Shown: positions 36,841-62,090 of the stretch, piece after piece
How positions within the stretch are numbered: the stretch's first letter is position 1
How the letters are laid out: each line of letters starts with the position of its first letter
The notes under the pieces: model-generated
The model's input: only the letters and a program-made list of their open reading frames with translations
Told to the model about the DNA's origin: nothing
Databases searched by the model: none
Assembly: GCA_033980235.1 (NCBI GenBank)
Contig: CM067075.1
Span: 24,995,061 to 25,059,060, forward strand
DNA length: 64,000 bases
Origin: Diadema setosum
Lineage: Eukaryota > Echinodermata > Echinoidea > Diadematoida > Diadematidae
Direction: 5' to 3'
Program-made: the position numbers and the translations under genes

Positions 36841-37880
36841 TATTGAATGAAGCACGTCACATAGCTATCACTGACCAACACAAATAGCCTTTAACACTAT
36901 ACGTAGTTATTATTATCAGAAGTTAAACTACCCCCCCCCCCCCCAAAAAAAAAAAGAGAAAAGAAAAAGGGTGATCAAAGACATCGCAGTTGGGATGTTG
37001 GGGAAAGGTTATGGTCTCGTGCGACAAAGTAGATAGAGGACGTTAACCCCTTGCTTCATGGTATATGAAAGATTATAGGACATGAGAGCAGCATTCTGTT
37101 TTCTTTTTTCAGAGGGGGGACTACTTGATATTAAGCGTTTTTTCTTTAAATTTGTTCGGGCGGAACAGCTAAATGTGTTCAGGTTCGGAAGCTGGAGTTT
37201 TTATAGTTCGAGGTGTGGGTCTACGAATTAACTTCCTTCCCCTTTGTGTTAAGCACATCAACCGTTTTATAAGGACCCTCTGGAATTTCCGATATACAAT
37301 CAATCGCAGATAACACCCCCACTTTTATTTGGACAGCCATAGTTGCGCACCAAGCTTCCAAAATAATCTTTCAGAGGATAGGATAAACTGCATGCGCACT
37401 GCATGTGACACCAAAGCAGAGCTGGATCTATTCGTTTCCTGGCCTTTTGCATGCGGAGATAGCTGGTATCAGAGAACATGAATGACATTCCGTATATAAA
37501 GGTACGTTTGTTAGTTATCACGTAGGCTTATATCAATATAATTATGATAACTCTCCGTCATTGCACTGGATGTACGTTGTGTTGTATACGCGATAATGTG
37601 CAGCTCATGCAAGCAAACACTCCGCATGGTCATTGTGTATTACATGGTGGTGCCTGATGAATCTCCCGACTAATTTAGCCTAAAAGGATTCGATACATTG
37701 TATTCTATGACTGTATCGTTATACCAGTGTGAGTTCCCTCCACTCTTGAACATAATGAGCTTTCAGCTTTGATGTAACCTACGTGTACTGTGTGTATAAA
37801 TATGTATACGCACCTCCTTGGTACATACGCAAACACGACCCAAGTCGTGTACATAATATATACAGTGTTTCACCTTTATA

Positions 37881-38199
37881 CTCTCTCTAAAAAAAAAAAA
37901 AAAAAAAAAAAATCGAGTGAATATGTTTTTCACTCTTGAAGGAGTGAATACAAAAAAGAATGAATTTAGAGTGAAAGTGGAGTGAATTTTGAGTGAAAAC
38001 GATCATTTTCGCTCATTTTAGAGTGACCTCAGGGATCAGGGACCTCAGGGATTTTTGAGTGATCCCTGAGGTCACTCTAAAATGAGTGAAAATGAACATT
38101 TTCACTCAAAATCCACTCTAATTTTACTCTAAATTCACTCTTCTTTTTTTTATTCACTCCTTCAAGAGTGAATATTTTCACTCGATTTTTTTTAGAGAG
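37881..38199. mobile_element. Palindromic GAGTGAA element, full copy B
   Basis: 319 bp, flanked by TA (37879-37880, 38200-38201). Starts CTCTCTAAAA, an A-run, then TCGAGTGAA; ends CACTCGATTTTTTTTAGAGA plus G. Arms of about 150 bp are complementary around GTGATCCCTGAGGTCAC. No coding capacity. Confidence 0.9.
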
Positions 38200-38686
38200 T
38201 AAGATGATGTAAAGGCGTTGTGTTTTATATATACTTCTTCCTCTGGTAGTCCTGCGTCATTCAGATTTGAAAAGTATTACAGGCGTGTATAGGCCTATAT
38301 CATGCTTGTATTGGCAATCTAGAAGATTATTTTATTATTTCAGACGGAGAGCGCAAACATGATAATTATTTATTATCTGCATGGTACACAACTGCCCCAT
38401 CCCATACATTTCTGATAATACATAATCAAATTACCATAAATGGGAAGTTCTCCTTTTTGTATGTTCATGTTATAGTTATTGATGTCACTACTACCATTAG
38501 CTAAGGACAGTTTATTTAAATAATTATAATTATCCAGCGTTGTTGTTATCACTATCATTATCATTAACTATTATTATTAGGTAACCTTTCGTTATTATTA
38601 TCATTTATGCACCATGCATCATTATTACTATTATTATCTTTATTATCATCATTATCAGTGACAGTAGAGTATTAGTAGTAGTAGTA

Positions 38687-38964
38687 CTCTCTAAAAAAAA
38701 GTCGAGTGAAAATATTCACTCTTGAAGGAATGAATACAAAAAAGAGTGAATTTTGAGCGAAATTGGAGTGAATTTTGAGTAAAACTTTTCATTTACACTC
38801 CATTTGGAGTGACCTCAGGGATCACTCGAAGATTTTGGAGTGATCCCCGAGGTCACTCTAAAACGAGTGAAAATGAACATTTTCACTCAAAATTCATTCT
38901 TAATTCACTCTTTTTTGTATTCATTCCTTCAAGAGTGAATATTTCACTCGACTTTTTTAGAGAG
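38687..38964. mobile_element. Palindromic GAGTGAA element, full copy C, inside (TAG)n
   Basis: 278 bp, same ends as copy B, flanked on both sides by TAGTAGTAGTA, so it inserted at a TA within a TAG microsatellite. Confidence 0.9.
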
Positions 38965-40140
38965 TAGTAGTAGTAGTACTTGTAGTCGTAGTACATAGTA
39001 AAAAGTGATAGCAGCATTAACTTAGTCATGTTAGTATAGGCCTATTATGTAGGCCTACTAGTCCTGGCAGTAGCAAAGAAAACGATACATGGATATACAC
39101 CAAGCCTGATATACACCATTGCGACTATAAGTCTGCAGTGTTTCTGGTTTACCATTTTTATTTGTGTTTGGTCCTCCGAGTTTCATTCCTCTCTGCATAT
39201 GCCTGCTCCTCCCATTTTTCTGTTAGCATGTACCCTATAATAATACTATACTTAGGCCTATACTCTTCGCGAGGCACTTGTTTATTAACAAAACGCAAAG
39301 GTCTAAAAGAAGATGCTTACGTCTTATAAATGGGCGATGAAGTTAATTTTCTAAGAACTCATTATGGCATGGTTAGGACCCTATAAATGGATACACACAC
39401 TCTAAATACTGCATGCGATTCCAATAAGCAGCTCTTTATATTTTTTCCACGTCAGTCCGGATTGGAAGCTCTTCCTGAATCTTCAGCCTTTATATATAAT
39501 TCTTTGCCTTGCGTCTCGAGGCCGTACTACGACTTTGCTTTTCATCGAGTTCACAGACCCGTGTCATCAGTCAATATTTAGTCCGTAACCAGCATGCTAT
39601 TATAATACTATGACAGCAATGAATACTAACTATCATGCTGTCTTGTGCAGAATAATGCTGTCTACAAATTATGTGCGAAAATAATTATATCGTTTGATAT
39701 GAACCATCGAGCTAAAGCTAAAAGGGGGTTAGTAACAGTACATAGCCGGCACATTTTGCTAGAAAATAAAGATGTTTTGGTGAACGTTATCGAGCAAGAA
39801 GTCTCGGATCAGCGCTTGACCGCAGTTGTTCATAAAAATAGCGTAAACAATACAGTGTCATAAGGATTTTTGTTAGTATTTTTGGGTGTCTTTTTTCCCC
39901 TTAGTCTGCACGGATAACATGCTGCTTCTGTCTGCAAGATGTAGCATGAGTGCTTTAAAAATGACACAACAAAGAATGCTAATTTCCAATGAAGATGCCT
40001 GAAGCTCTTTTCTTTTATTCTAATGTCCATTAATGTTCCCTTTAAAAGTGTGATAATCCAACACTGACAAATTACTTAGGAGCACACGCCTACTCGCTCA
40101 TTCTTACTAATTGAAGAAATATAAATCAGGGTTTACCATC

Positions 40141-41125
40141 ACTGGAAGAGACGTCGCCGCGATTGCCGCAACCGATCCCTCAGTCGCAGCAACTCAGTGT
40201 GACTCGAAAGATTGATGATAATATTTTCGCTCTCTCACCACACGAGGCCCTCCAATCAAAGGGAAAAATCCAGTCCAAAAATAAGTTAGTCTGATAAGAA
40301 AGAGTAAAATGTTAAGAGTTTAACGATAAAATTTTGATCGAAATCAGATAAAAAATAAAGAAGTTATGACATTTTGAAGTTTCGCTATTTTTCGGGAAAC
40401 AGTTCTTGAACGGTTAATGTGAATATGCAATAATGGTAAAGTGAGCATGTCATCCCCTCACAACTTGCATAAAATTATGAAATTTTCATTTTTCATTCGC
40501 ACGCAATGTAGCTTATGCCAGAAACTCAAATCCTCATGATATCTAACTGATCATCACTATTCTGAAATTATTCAATAAGGAATAACATCATGTTTCACAC
40601 TTTCATTACAGAAACGTTGAATTTTCGTCATTTTTTTTTTGTGCACGATCAATGGAAACTTGTGAGGTTATGACATGGTTAGCTCACTCATTTGCATATT
40701 CATACCGACTGTACAAGAACTGTTTTGGAGAAATTAGCAAAACTCAAAATAAATCTATTGTCATAACTTCCTTATCTTTCATCCGATATCAGTATAATGT
40801 TTGCCGTCGAACTCGTAAGATTTTTTTTTTTTAAATCAAAATAACTTATATTTTGGACTGGATTTCCCCTTTAATGAGTTCCGTCCGAGACGTCTCCAAG
40901 CAAAGTGACAACTTTATTCGCTCGGAGATGGAGCGAGTACGTTGCTATGACGTCCCCAGCATAGTCCAAGCGACTTTTCCAATCAAGACGTCTTCTCAGT
41001 TGCGGAGACGTCTTTGCGACGTTTCCCCGTCGTCACCCTAAGGTCGGCGAATAAGGTGTCCCCAAGTCAGGTGAGACGTCGCGGAGAAGGCGCGGAGACG
41101 TCTCCTCAACCAGTGGACTAGACTC
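40141..41125. mobile_element. GACGTC-rich TIR element, interrupted by another insertion
   Basis: Left part 40141-40261 begins CACTGGAAGAGACGTCGCCG. Right part about 40880-41125 ends GGCGCGGAGACGTCTCCTCA then ACCAGTG. GACGTC palindromes occur about six times. A different element, 40262-40878, separates the parts. Confidence 0.6.
40262..40878. mobile_element. TIR element (AAATCCAGTCCAAAA family), nested
   Basis: Left AAAGGGAAAAATCCAGTCC and right GGACTGGATTTCCCCTTT are inverted, with further inner pairing (AAGAAGTTATGACATTTTG against ATTGTCATAACTTCCTTAT). A relative lies at 42377-42925. Confidence 0.78.
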
Positions 41126-41252
41126 GAGCGAGTCGCCATCAGGGTACCGTTTCGTTGTCAGCTCTGACAAGTTGTCGGTTTCTAACAATCACCACAGTAA
41201 CAGTTAGTTACCAAAGCATCTCAGTCAATCAAAGCCAGTGATTTTACTTAAT

Positions 41253-42376
41253 GGTGTGATTTCACGGAGCACGCGAACGATTTGCGAAGGACGCGAATGG
41301 CAAAATCTATCAGCATTCGTATTTTAGTCTGCAAAAGATCGCCAAACGAACGTGACTGTTCGGAAGCGTCGTCAATAGTTCGCGAATGTCGTTTTTACTT
41401 CGGCGAGAATTTCAAAAAAGTTTGAAATTTAGTGCGAACCTTTTCCGCACACTTGGTCGTGATTTGCTCTCGAAAGTGTCTATAAAGCCACGTCATTATG
41501 CGCAAGACCTTCGCAAGTCACGCGCGATGTTCGCAAAATGTTCGTGAAACCCCCAAAAGACCCCGAAACTTTGGAGAATGTCTCGCGTATGTTTCGCGAA
41601 ATCTGCGAAGTTTTTCCGGTCATTTTACGACGTAACCGCAAACTGTTCGCATACCTTTTGAGACATTCTCACGAACGTTTAGCGCATGTTTGGGGGATGT
41701 AGACTATGACTTGCGTTTTCTACAAATCAAAATCGTATAGCATACATCTAAACATCAAGTTATATTAACAACTATAGAGTTAAAAAAAAATAAAGACTTG
41801 CAAAGAGAAAGAAAATGTTTGATATACAAAAAATCGCATAGTACACTTAAAATCAATCTAAAGTGTGCCAAAATTGCATTTGAAACTAGAGATTATGACA
41901 GTGTTGTAGAAACTGCAAAAAAAAAAAAAAAAACAACAAACAAACAAACAAACAAAAAACGACAATCAAATGCTTTACTAGTGGAGATAGGTCCTAAGAA
42001 AAAACTGTTGGCACGCACACGATAGCGAAATGAGAGAAAAGGAAAGGAGAAAAACAGGAAAGAAAGAAAAAAAACTTCAACTCAAGACAGCTTCCACCTC
42101 TCCTCGAATACATTTTCTCCCATGATTATTGAAAAATTTGCGTTGTTCGCATTTCCTTCGCGTGTTCTTCGTGTACGTAACGTATACTATTGTCTTTAGC
42201 AATGATACACGCGACATTCGCACATATTTATATACGTTGTGAGAACTTCTCACAAACTGCGCAAAAATGGTTTTCAGCTTCATTGTTGGAACACATTCCG
42301 TGAAAACTTTTCCGAATATTGGATTTTTCCATTCGCGTCCTGCGCAAATCGTTCGCGTGCTCCGTGAAATCACACC
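41253..42376. mobile_element. 1.1-kb TIR element with TTAA flanks
   Basis: About 48-bp inverted termini: GGTGTGATTTCACGGAGCAC and CGAACGATTTGCG on the left, CGCAAATCGTTCGCG and GTGCTCCGTGAAATCACACC on the right. TTAA at 41248-41251 and 42378-42381, one base outside, suggests the TTAA target used by piggyBac and Kolobok. The interior is rich in TTCGCGAA-like motifs; no transposase ORF. Confidence 0.82.
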
Positions 42377-42925
42377 CTTAAAGAGGAAATCCACCCAAAA
42401 ATGAATAAACTTCAAAAGAAAGAGACAAATATTCCCTATACAGAATGATACAAAAATGACAAAAATCGAATACGAATTAAGGAAGATATGATATTTTGAA
42501 ATTTTACATTTTTTTTTCGGAAAACATGTCTTGACCAGTACTTATGAATACTCAAATCAGCAAGTTGACGATGTCATGCTCTCACAATTTCTTATTCATT
42601 TCATAAACAGAAATGACCGTAAATATCATTATTTCAGCTGTTTAATTCACCCAAACTAAATGATTAAGTTAACTATTATGTGAACACTATTAGCTCAAAA
42701 TAACAATTTTCCGAATTTCATAAGATAGGCCACATGAAGAATTGTGAGGGTGTACGACATGCATCATCATTTTACTCGCTCAATAATTGAATATTCATAA
42801 GGAATGGTCAAGAAATAATTATTTTCCGAGAAAATGTGAAATATCAAAATGTCATATCTTCCTTATTTCTTATCCGATTTTTTTTTCTTTTGCAGCTTTT
42901 TTTTTTTTTGATGGATTTCTTCATT
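42377..42925. mobile_element. TIR element (AAATCCACCCAAAAATG), relative of 40262-40878
   Basis: Left AAAGAGGAAATCCACC and right end TTTTTTGATGGATTTCTTC. Inner arms share AAGGAAGATATGATATTTTG against CAAAATGTCATATCTTCCTT and ATTTTTTTTCGGAAAACATG with 40262-40878. Confidence 0.68.
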
Positions 42926-42959
42926 AATGTCAGAAACTGACACTTGACACCGTGAAAGC

Positions 42960-43344
42960 TTAAAGGGATCGTATAGTTTTGGTTGAGACTTAACTTCAGG
43001 TTTTTATCATTTTGGGGGGAGATAGTGAGAAACCTCTTATGAAATATGAAAGGACATGTAATTCTATAAGAGGGATTCAACGTTTATTTGATGAAAATTG
43101 AATTTGAAATGGCCGAGATATCCAAAACAGAGCGATCCTAATACAGCGTGGGACCCACATTACGATCGTTTTGTTTTACTTTGTTTTCGGATGTTTCAAC
43201 TATTCCAAACCCGATTTTTATCAAATAAACTTTCAATTCCTCTTAAAATTGAATGCTCTGTACTATTTCATAAATGTTTTCTTGGTATCTCGCAAAAAGT
43301 GAAAGCCAAATTTTCATCTCTACAAATACTGTACCATCCCTTCA
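42960..43344. mobile_element. TIR element (TTAAAGGGATCGTATAG)
   Basis: Left TTAAAGGGATCGTATAGTTT; right ATACTGTACCATCCCTTCAA, an imperfect inverse. The interior contains GATCCTAATACAGCGTGGGA. Non-coding. Confidence 0.6.
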
Positions 43345-44086
43345 ATTGTCCAAAGCTATAAAGTGAAATAAATGAGTGTCTATAATAATATGCCGTTAAG
43401 TTCATTTCACTTACGCCATGCAGATAGGCCTAGAGCAAAACGAATTACCCCGTGATTGACTCACTACTTGTCATTACAATCAAAGGCATTGTTGAGGTTA
43501 TATATGATTAAAGATATTCTACATTTTCTTCTTAAATTGTTTGCGTTTTTAGCACCTTAAATCGCAAATATATGAACAATAATGGCGTAAAAATGTATCG
43601 GCCTATACTAGTATAAACCATGCATCACTTTCAATTTACACATTTTTGAGTCGGACAAAAAAGAAATAATCCCACTAAAATTGCAACTCTCGTGGCTTTA
43701 CGGAGATTACATATTCTTTGGGGGGGGGGGGACCATTCCCCTTTTACCTCGATAATTCCTATTGGGCTAGATGTTGTGATCCCTATTTTAGAAAGTTGTG
43801 CTTTTCGCTATGGCAATAAGAAGCTGAAAATCTTGGAAGCACTTCTTTTCTTATAAAATTTTTGTTCACTAAACTTGGTTCCCATCAGAATAGATTGTGT
43901 CTTCCGGGCCCGATTTTTTTTTTTTTTTTTTGGGGGGGGGGGGAGGAGGGAGGGGGTATTAATTTTGTACAATTTTGAGTGCTCATTGGTCATAGCATCA
44001 ACCCCCCCCCCCCCCCTTCGACTGGAAGAATCTCCATGTAGGGCTCTCATTTTCAAAAGCCATAAGTACAGGCCTATAATACCTTG

Positions 44087-44245
44087 CAGGGGCGGATCCA
44101 GGAATTTAGATGGGGGGGGGGGGCACACAATATTTCTGGTGCTACTTCCGGGTTTCATCTTTTTTTCCCTCTTTATTTCTTATATTTAAACAACAAATAA
44201 ATGATGTGGGACCTGAGCCCCCCCCCCCCCCACCCCCTCCAGAGC
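44087..44245. mobile_element. GGGGCGGATCCAGGAATT MITE, copy 2 (right end uncertain)
   Basis: Begins CAGGGGCGGATCCAGGAATT, then a G-run. A C-run lies near 44219-44238. The right terminus is not clear. Confidence 0.55.
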
Positions 44246-44464
44246 CGTGCATGCTTCGAACAAACACGTCCCAGTCAGGGAATCGTCAAGACGGTTGTTG
44301 TTGTTGTTTGAATATGTATGTTTAGGGCCTATCTATTTATCTGTTTTTATTTTTTATTTAGTTGATTGCTCGCCAGAGCTTTTCAAGAGGTCGCAAAACG
44401 CGAATGAAGAACACGTAAAAGCACAACGCTATTGGGTTTTGTCCAGATTCTGCAGAGGGGTTTG

Positions 44465-44635
44465 CAGGGGCGGATCCAGGAATTCCGTAAAGAGGGGCGC
44501 CTTTACAAAATAAAAGGGGGCGCACGCCCCCCCCCCCCCCATTTTTTTTTTTTTTTTTAGTTTAAAAAAACGCAAACAATTAAATAAATCAAGAGGGGCG
44601 CGCCCGATACGCCCCCTCCTGGACATCCGCCACTG
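44465..44635. mobile_element. GGGGCGGATCCAGGAATT MITE, copy 3
   Basis: Left CAGGGGCGGATCCAGGAATT, right CTCCTGGACATCCGCCACTG (inverse). Interior GGGGGCGCACG, poly(C), poly(T) as in copy 1. Confidence 0.85.
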
Positions 44636-44702
44636 AGTTTGTCCTTTTGAAAACGAGGCCTTGAAAGCCACGACAGAACATACAATTAGAGTTACTGTGG
44701 TA

Positions 44703-44728
44703 ACACACACACACACACACACACACAC
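44703..44728. repeat. (AC)n microsatellite
   Basis: Thirteen AC units. Confidence 0.9.
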
Positions 44729-45354
44729 CCACACAAAAGATAGCGCTATGTGTTTAAAAACAGGGAGGTACACTAGGTGGGTAGGAAGGCCAGAGAGGGA
44801 GAGAGATAGCCTTGGGCTCGGTGCCTGGACCTACTGAGGTCGGTGAGAACATGGACCTAGGTCCATGGTGAGAAGCAGCTGCAATACAGGACCCGTTCAC
44901 TGGGATTATACAGCAAAGAAAAAGAAAAAGCGCGCGCAATTCATTTCCTTTCAGTGTAGACGGTACTATTATTATGTAGGTATGATGCAAAGATTAAATA
45001 ACAATAATTCTACCTCTTAGATTGAAAAATATTTGACTGAATATGTATTTTTATCTAAATATATAATTCTAGATCCCATAGTATTGATTTGTTGGAGGTG
45101 TGTATAAAATTATTTAATTTATAGATAAATACCTACACTCTATTTCCCCTACTCGTAGATCAGCTGTCCGATCGATGTACCCGAGTTTGCCGCGCTACCA
45201 TACTTCACGTGCACAGATGTACGAAATACCGCAGCTACCCACTCACTTACATGTACTTTGAATACACACCGTACGTGTATACACGCAAAGCATTGACATG
45301 AACGGGCAAACGCGCGATAGTACAGACTGTGAGCCTCCAACGAAATCGAGGAAG

Positions 45355-59805
<14,451 letters not shown>

Positions 59806-60007
59806 GAAGTGACAGTATGGATTCAGCAACGTACATTTCCCTCCCAAGCATAGGACGCAACATGGACTCCTGTGGAAATCATCTTTAGCAATTTCATATG
59901 TGGACTTTGTAACCCTGTGCTGTTGCGGATATCTCAGAAACATTGCTTATTCATCCCGCCTAGAGTTCTCTTGCCGACAAACACTCAAAATACCAGAGAT
60001 GGACTAT

Positions 60008-60292
60008 CAGTGTTCCTTTAGTGCAACCAAAATACACAAGACATGCTTATCGGTGTACCTTTAGCGGAACAATAACAGACAAGACAGACTCTTTGTGTAC
60101 CCTTGGCACAAATGAAATACACGAGACAGGCTGTTGGGTGTGTCTTCAGCCCAACCATAATACACAAGACAGGCCTATTGGTGTACCATTGGGTATAACC
60201 ACAGGACAGGCTTTGTATGTATCTTTTACAAGACCAAAATATTGACAGACGGCCAGTGTACCTTGGCAGAACCATAATCCGCAAGATGTGCC
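60008..60292 (+). repeat. 42-44 bp minisatellite, about 6-7 diverged units
   Basis: Units follow the pattern GTGTACCTTTAGC, then AACCATAATACACAAGACAG, then GCT.TTGG. Clear units begin near 60009, 60052, 60096, 60138, 60180, 60219 and 60256. Confidence 0.85.
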
Positions 60293-61337
60293 ATGAGTGG
60301 AAATTTGCACCTTTACAGTTTATTGTAACAGTCCCGTGTTACCCATCTGGTTCCAAGTGAGGACTAGAATTTCAAATATTCCTCAAAATCCCAGCAAAAG
60401 TAGTAATCATGTTCACCGTATTGTTGTAGAATGGACAAAAGAATGAGAGGGCTCGAAAGAGTTTTGGCCGTGGTCCAGAATTTTCTTGCAGTGCTCCATA
60501 CTGGTAGCTACATTTGTGATTAACCCAATGATTTTTTTTTTTTTTTTTTTTTTAAAGCATTTAACTGTCTCAGATGCCAGATTTCAAGAAAATTGGGGTA
60601 TCATTTTGTAACAGAAGATTTACAAAAAAATGAACTCTCTTATTTTGGCACAGGACGTCAGCCATGAAAAAAAAAGATTATCATGTATTTTGTTTGTTCA
60701 CTTGCAGCCAAATGCTCCCACCAACCCCCCGTCTTTTTTTCCCCCTGTGTGCTTCATTATTGTAATATACAACATTGTAGAAGTCTTCAAATATGGGGGA
60801 AAGGTTCCATGTTTGTGTGTGCTGTAGTGTACGTAGAAAGTAAGGGTGTATCAAGAGAAGAATTCTTGCTAAATCTCCTCGAGTAGCAAGCCAGTCTCAG
60901 AGACTTTCATTTCTACTATGCTTGCAGTTTCTCCATTTCGGCAGTATATTTAATGCGGTCTGTTTGTGAATGGGTTACACATATCTGAAAGGGGTGAAAA
61001 AAAAATCCATGCTCATGTTGTGCATGTGCTAGCGTTGTGCTGTGAAAGATACCACAGCAGTACAAGGTCATTTTGCTCTTCTGGATTGGATATGCACGTA
61101 ACTGCAGCTCGACTTTGTACTGTAATCTGTCCAATGCAACGTCATTCCACCAACTGTCTGTGACAGATGGCTCATGGTTACATTTTTCTGGCATTGGTTT
61201 GATTGTTTGTCTGTCTCTTTGTGAACTAACTCAAAAGTTATAAACGTATTTGAATGCAATTTTCAGGAAAAGTTGGTGGTGACACGAGGAACATTTGATA
61301 AAATTTTGGTGAAGATCCAGATCATCCTTTGGATCTA

Positions 61338-61506
61338 GGGGGGTGCTTTATAAAGCTGTTCTTATAAGTTACAAACGACTTAAGGATGACTGGAACATGT
61401 TCTGATGTGCTATACTTATCAGAAGTTCAGTAATTCAGCACAAGAACTGATCACCAGTCATTCTTAAGTCGTTTGTAACTTTAATAACAGCTTTATGAAA
61501 CACCTT
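61338..61506. mobile_element. Fold-back MITE (GGGTGCTTTATAAAGC), copy 2
   Basis: Arms GTGCTTTATAAAGCTGTTCT, then GTTACAAACGACTTAAGGAT, mirrored by AGTCGTTTGTAACTTTAATA and ACAGCTTTATGAAACACC. The loop region shares CAAGAACTGATCACCAGTC with 20027-20212. Confidence 0.85.
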
Positions 61507-62066
61507 CCGGGAATGTGTTCAAATTTTTTGAAGGGGTCTTTATCATTGGTAGGGTCCATTATGCAGAACACTAGATGGAACACTTGCTTTTGTGACCCTC
61601 AGAACCATTGCACTGTAGGCCAGGAAGTATGGCAAAGGCAGCGACAGCTGGACAGGACAGGTCAGCAGTGAGGGTATGTGTTGATCGTCGAGAAATCTAA
61701 TAATGCAGATGATATGAATGTAGGACTACATGTATATTATAGGGTGAAAATCACAATACAATGTATTAGTGGAAAGTAGCATCTTGGCGGACGTCTCTGC
61801 TCTCCGAGTGCTTTTCTAGTGTGTGGTTGCTTGTTTTGCCACTGTTGCTTGAAAGATACAAAGGTAGTTTGACTGTCCATTCACACACAAGGGTTAGTAT
61901 GTATCTCATTGTGTCATACATTTCCCAACTTACATGTACATTGTATTCTCCAGTTCGTTTATGTAGATACATAGTAAATCATTTCATCTGTGGCATGTTT
62001 CAACTATTGACGTACATGTACATGTATAAGCTTTTGTTGTCTTGATTGGCTACATAGAAATGCTAC

Positions 62067-62087
62067 AATAAACTCTGAATGAATAAA
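62067..62087 (+). promoter_or_regulatory. HPRT1: Paired poly(A) signals, candidate for HPRT1
   Basis: AATAAA at 62067-62072 and 62082-62087, followed by a genomic A-run. Confidence 0.5.
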
Positions 62088-62090
62088 TGA

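Larger units (their letters stand above)
31031..45354. other. Intergenic region, transposon-rich, no gene seen
   Basis: No ORF here resembles a known exon. 31030-32460 and 33500-35640 hold only microsatellites ((AAAC)n 34547-34577, (AAC)n 34746-34777, (GT)n 34927-34968) and unrecognised sequence. Several element families follow, then a nest at 40.1-43.4 kb. 39000-40140 and 44640-45150 are unrecognised. The HPRT1 promoter and 5' UTR should lie within about 45100-45354. Confidence 0.7.
59806..62090 (+). other. HPRT1: Probable HPRT1 3' UTR
   Basis: From the stop to paired AATAAA signals at 62067 and 62082. Contains a minisatellite (60008-60292) and a fold-back element (61338-61506). The end is inference; a further AATAAA is at 62411. 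Confidence 0.5.

Noticed and set aside
42077..42415. 112-residue minus-strand ORF in the TTAA-flanked element
   Set aside because: Crosses the element's TIR and boundary and shows no DDE or zinc-finger pattern.
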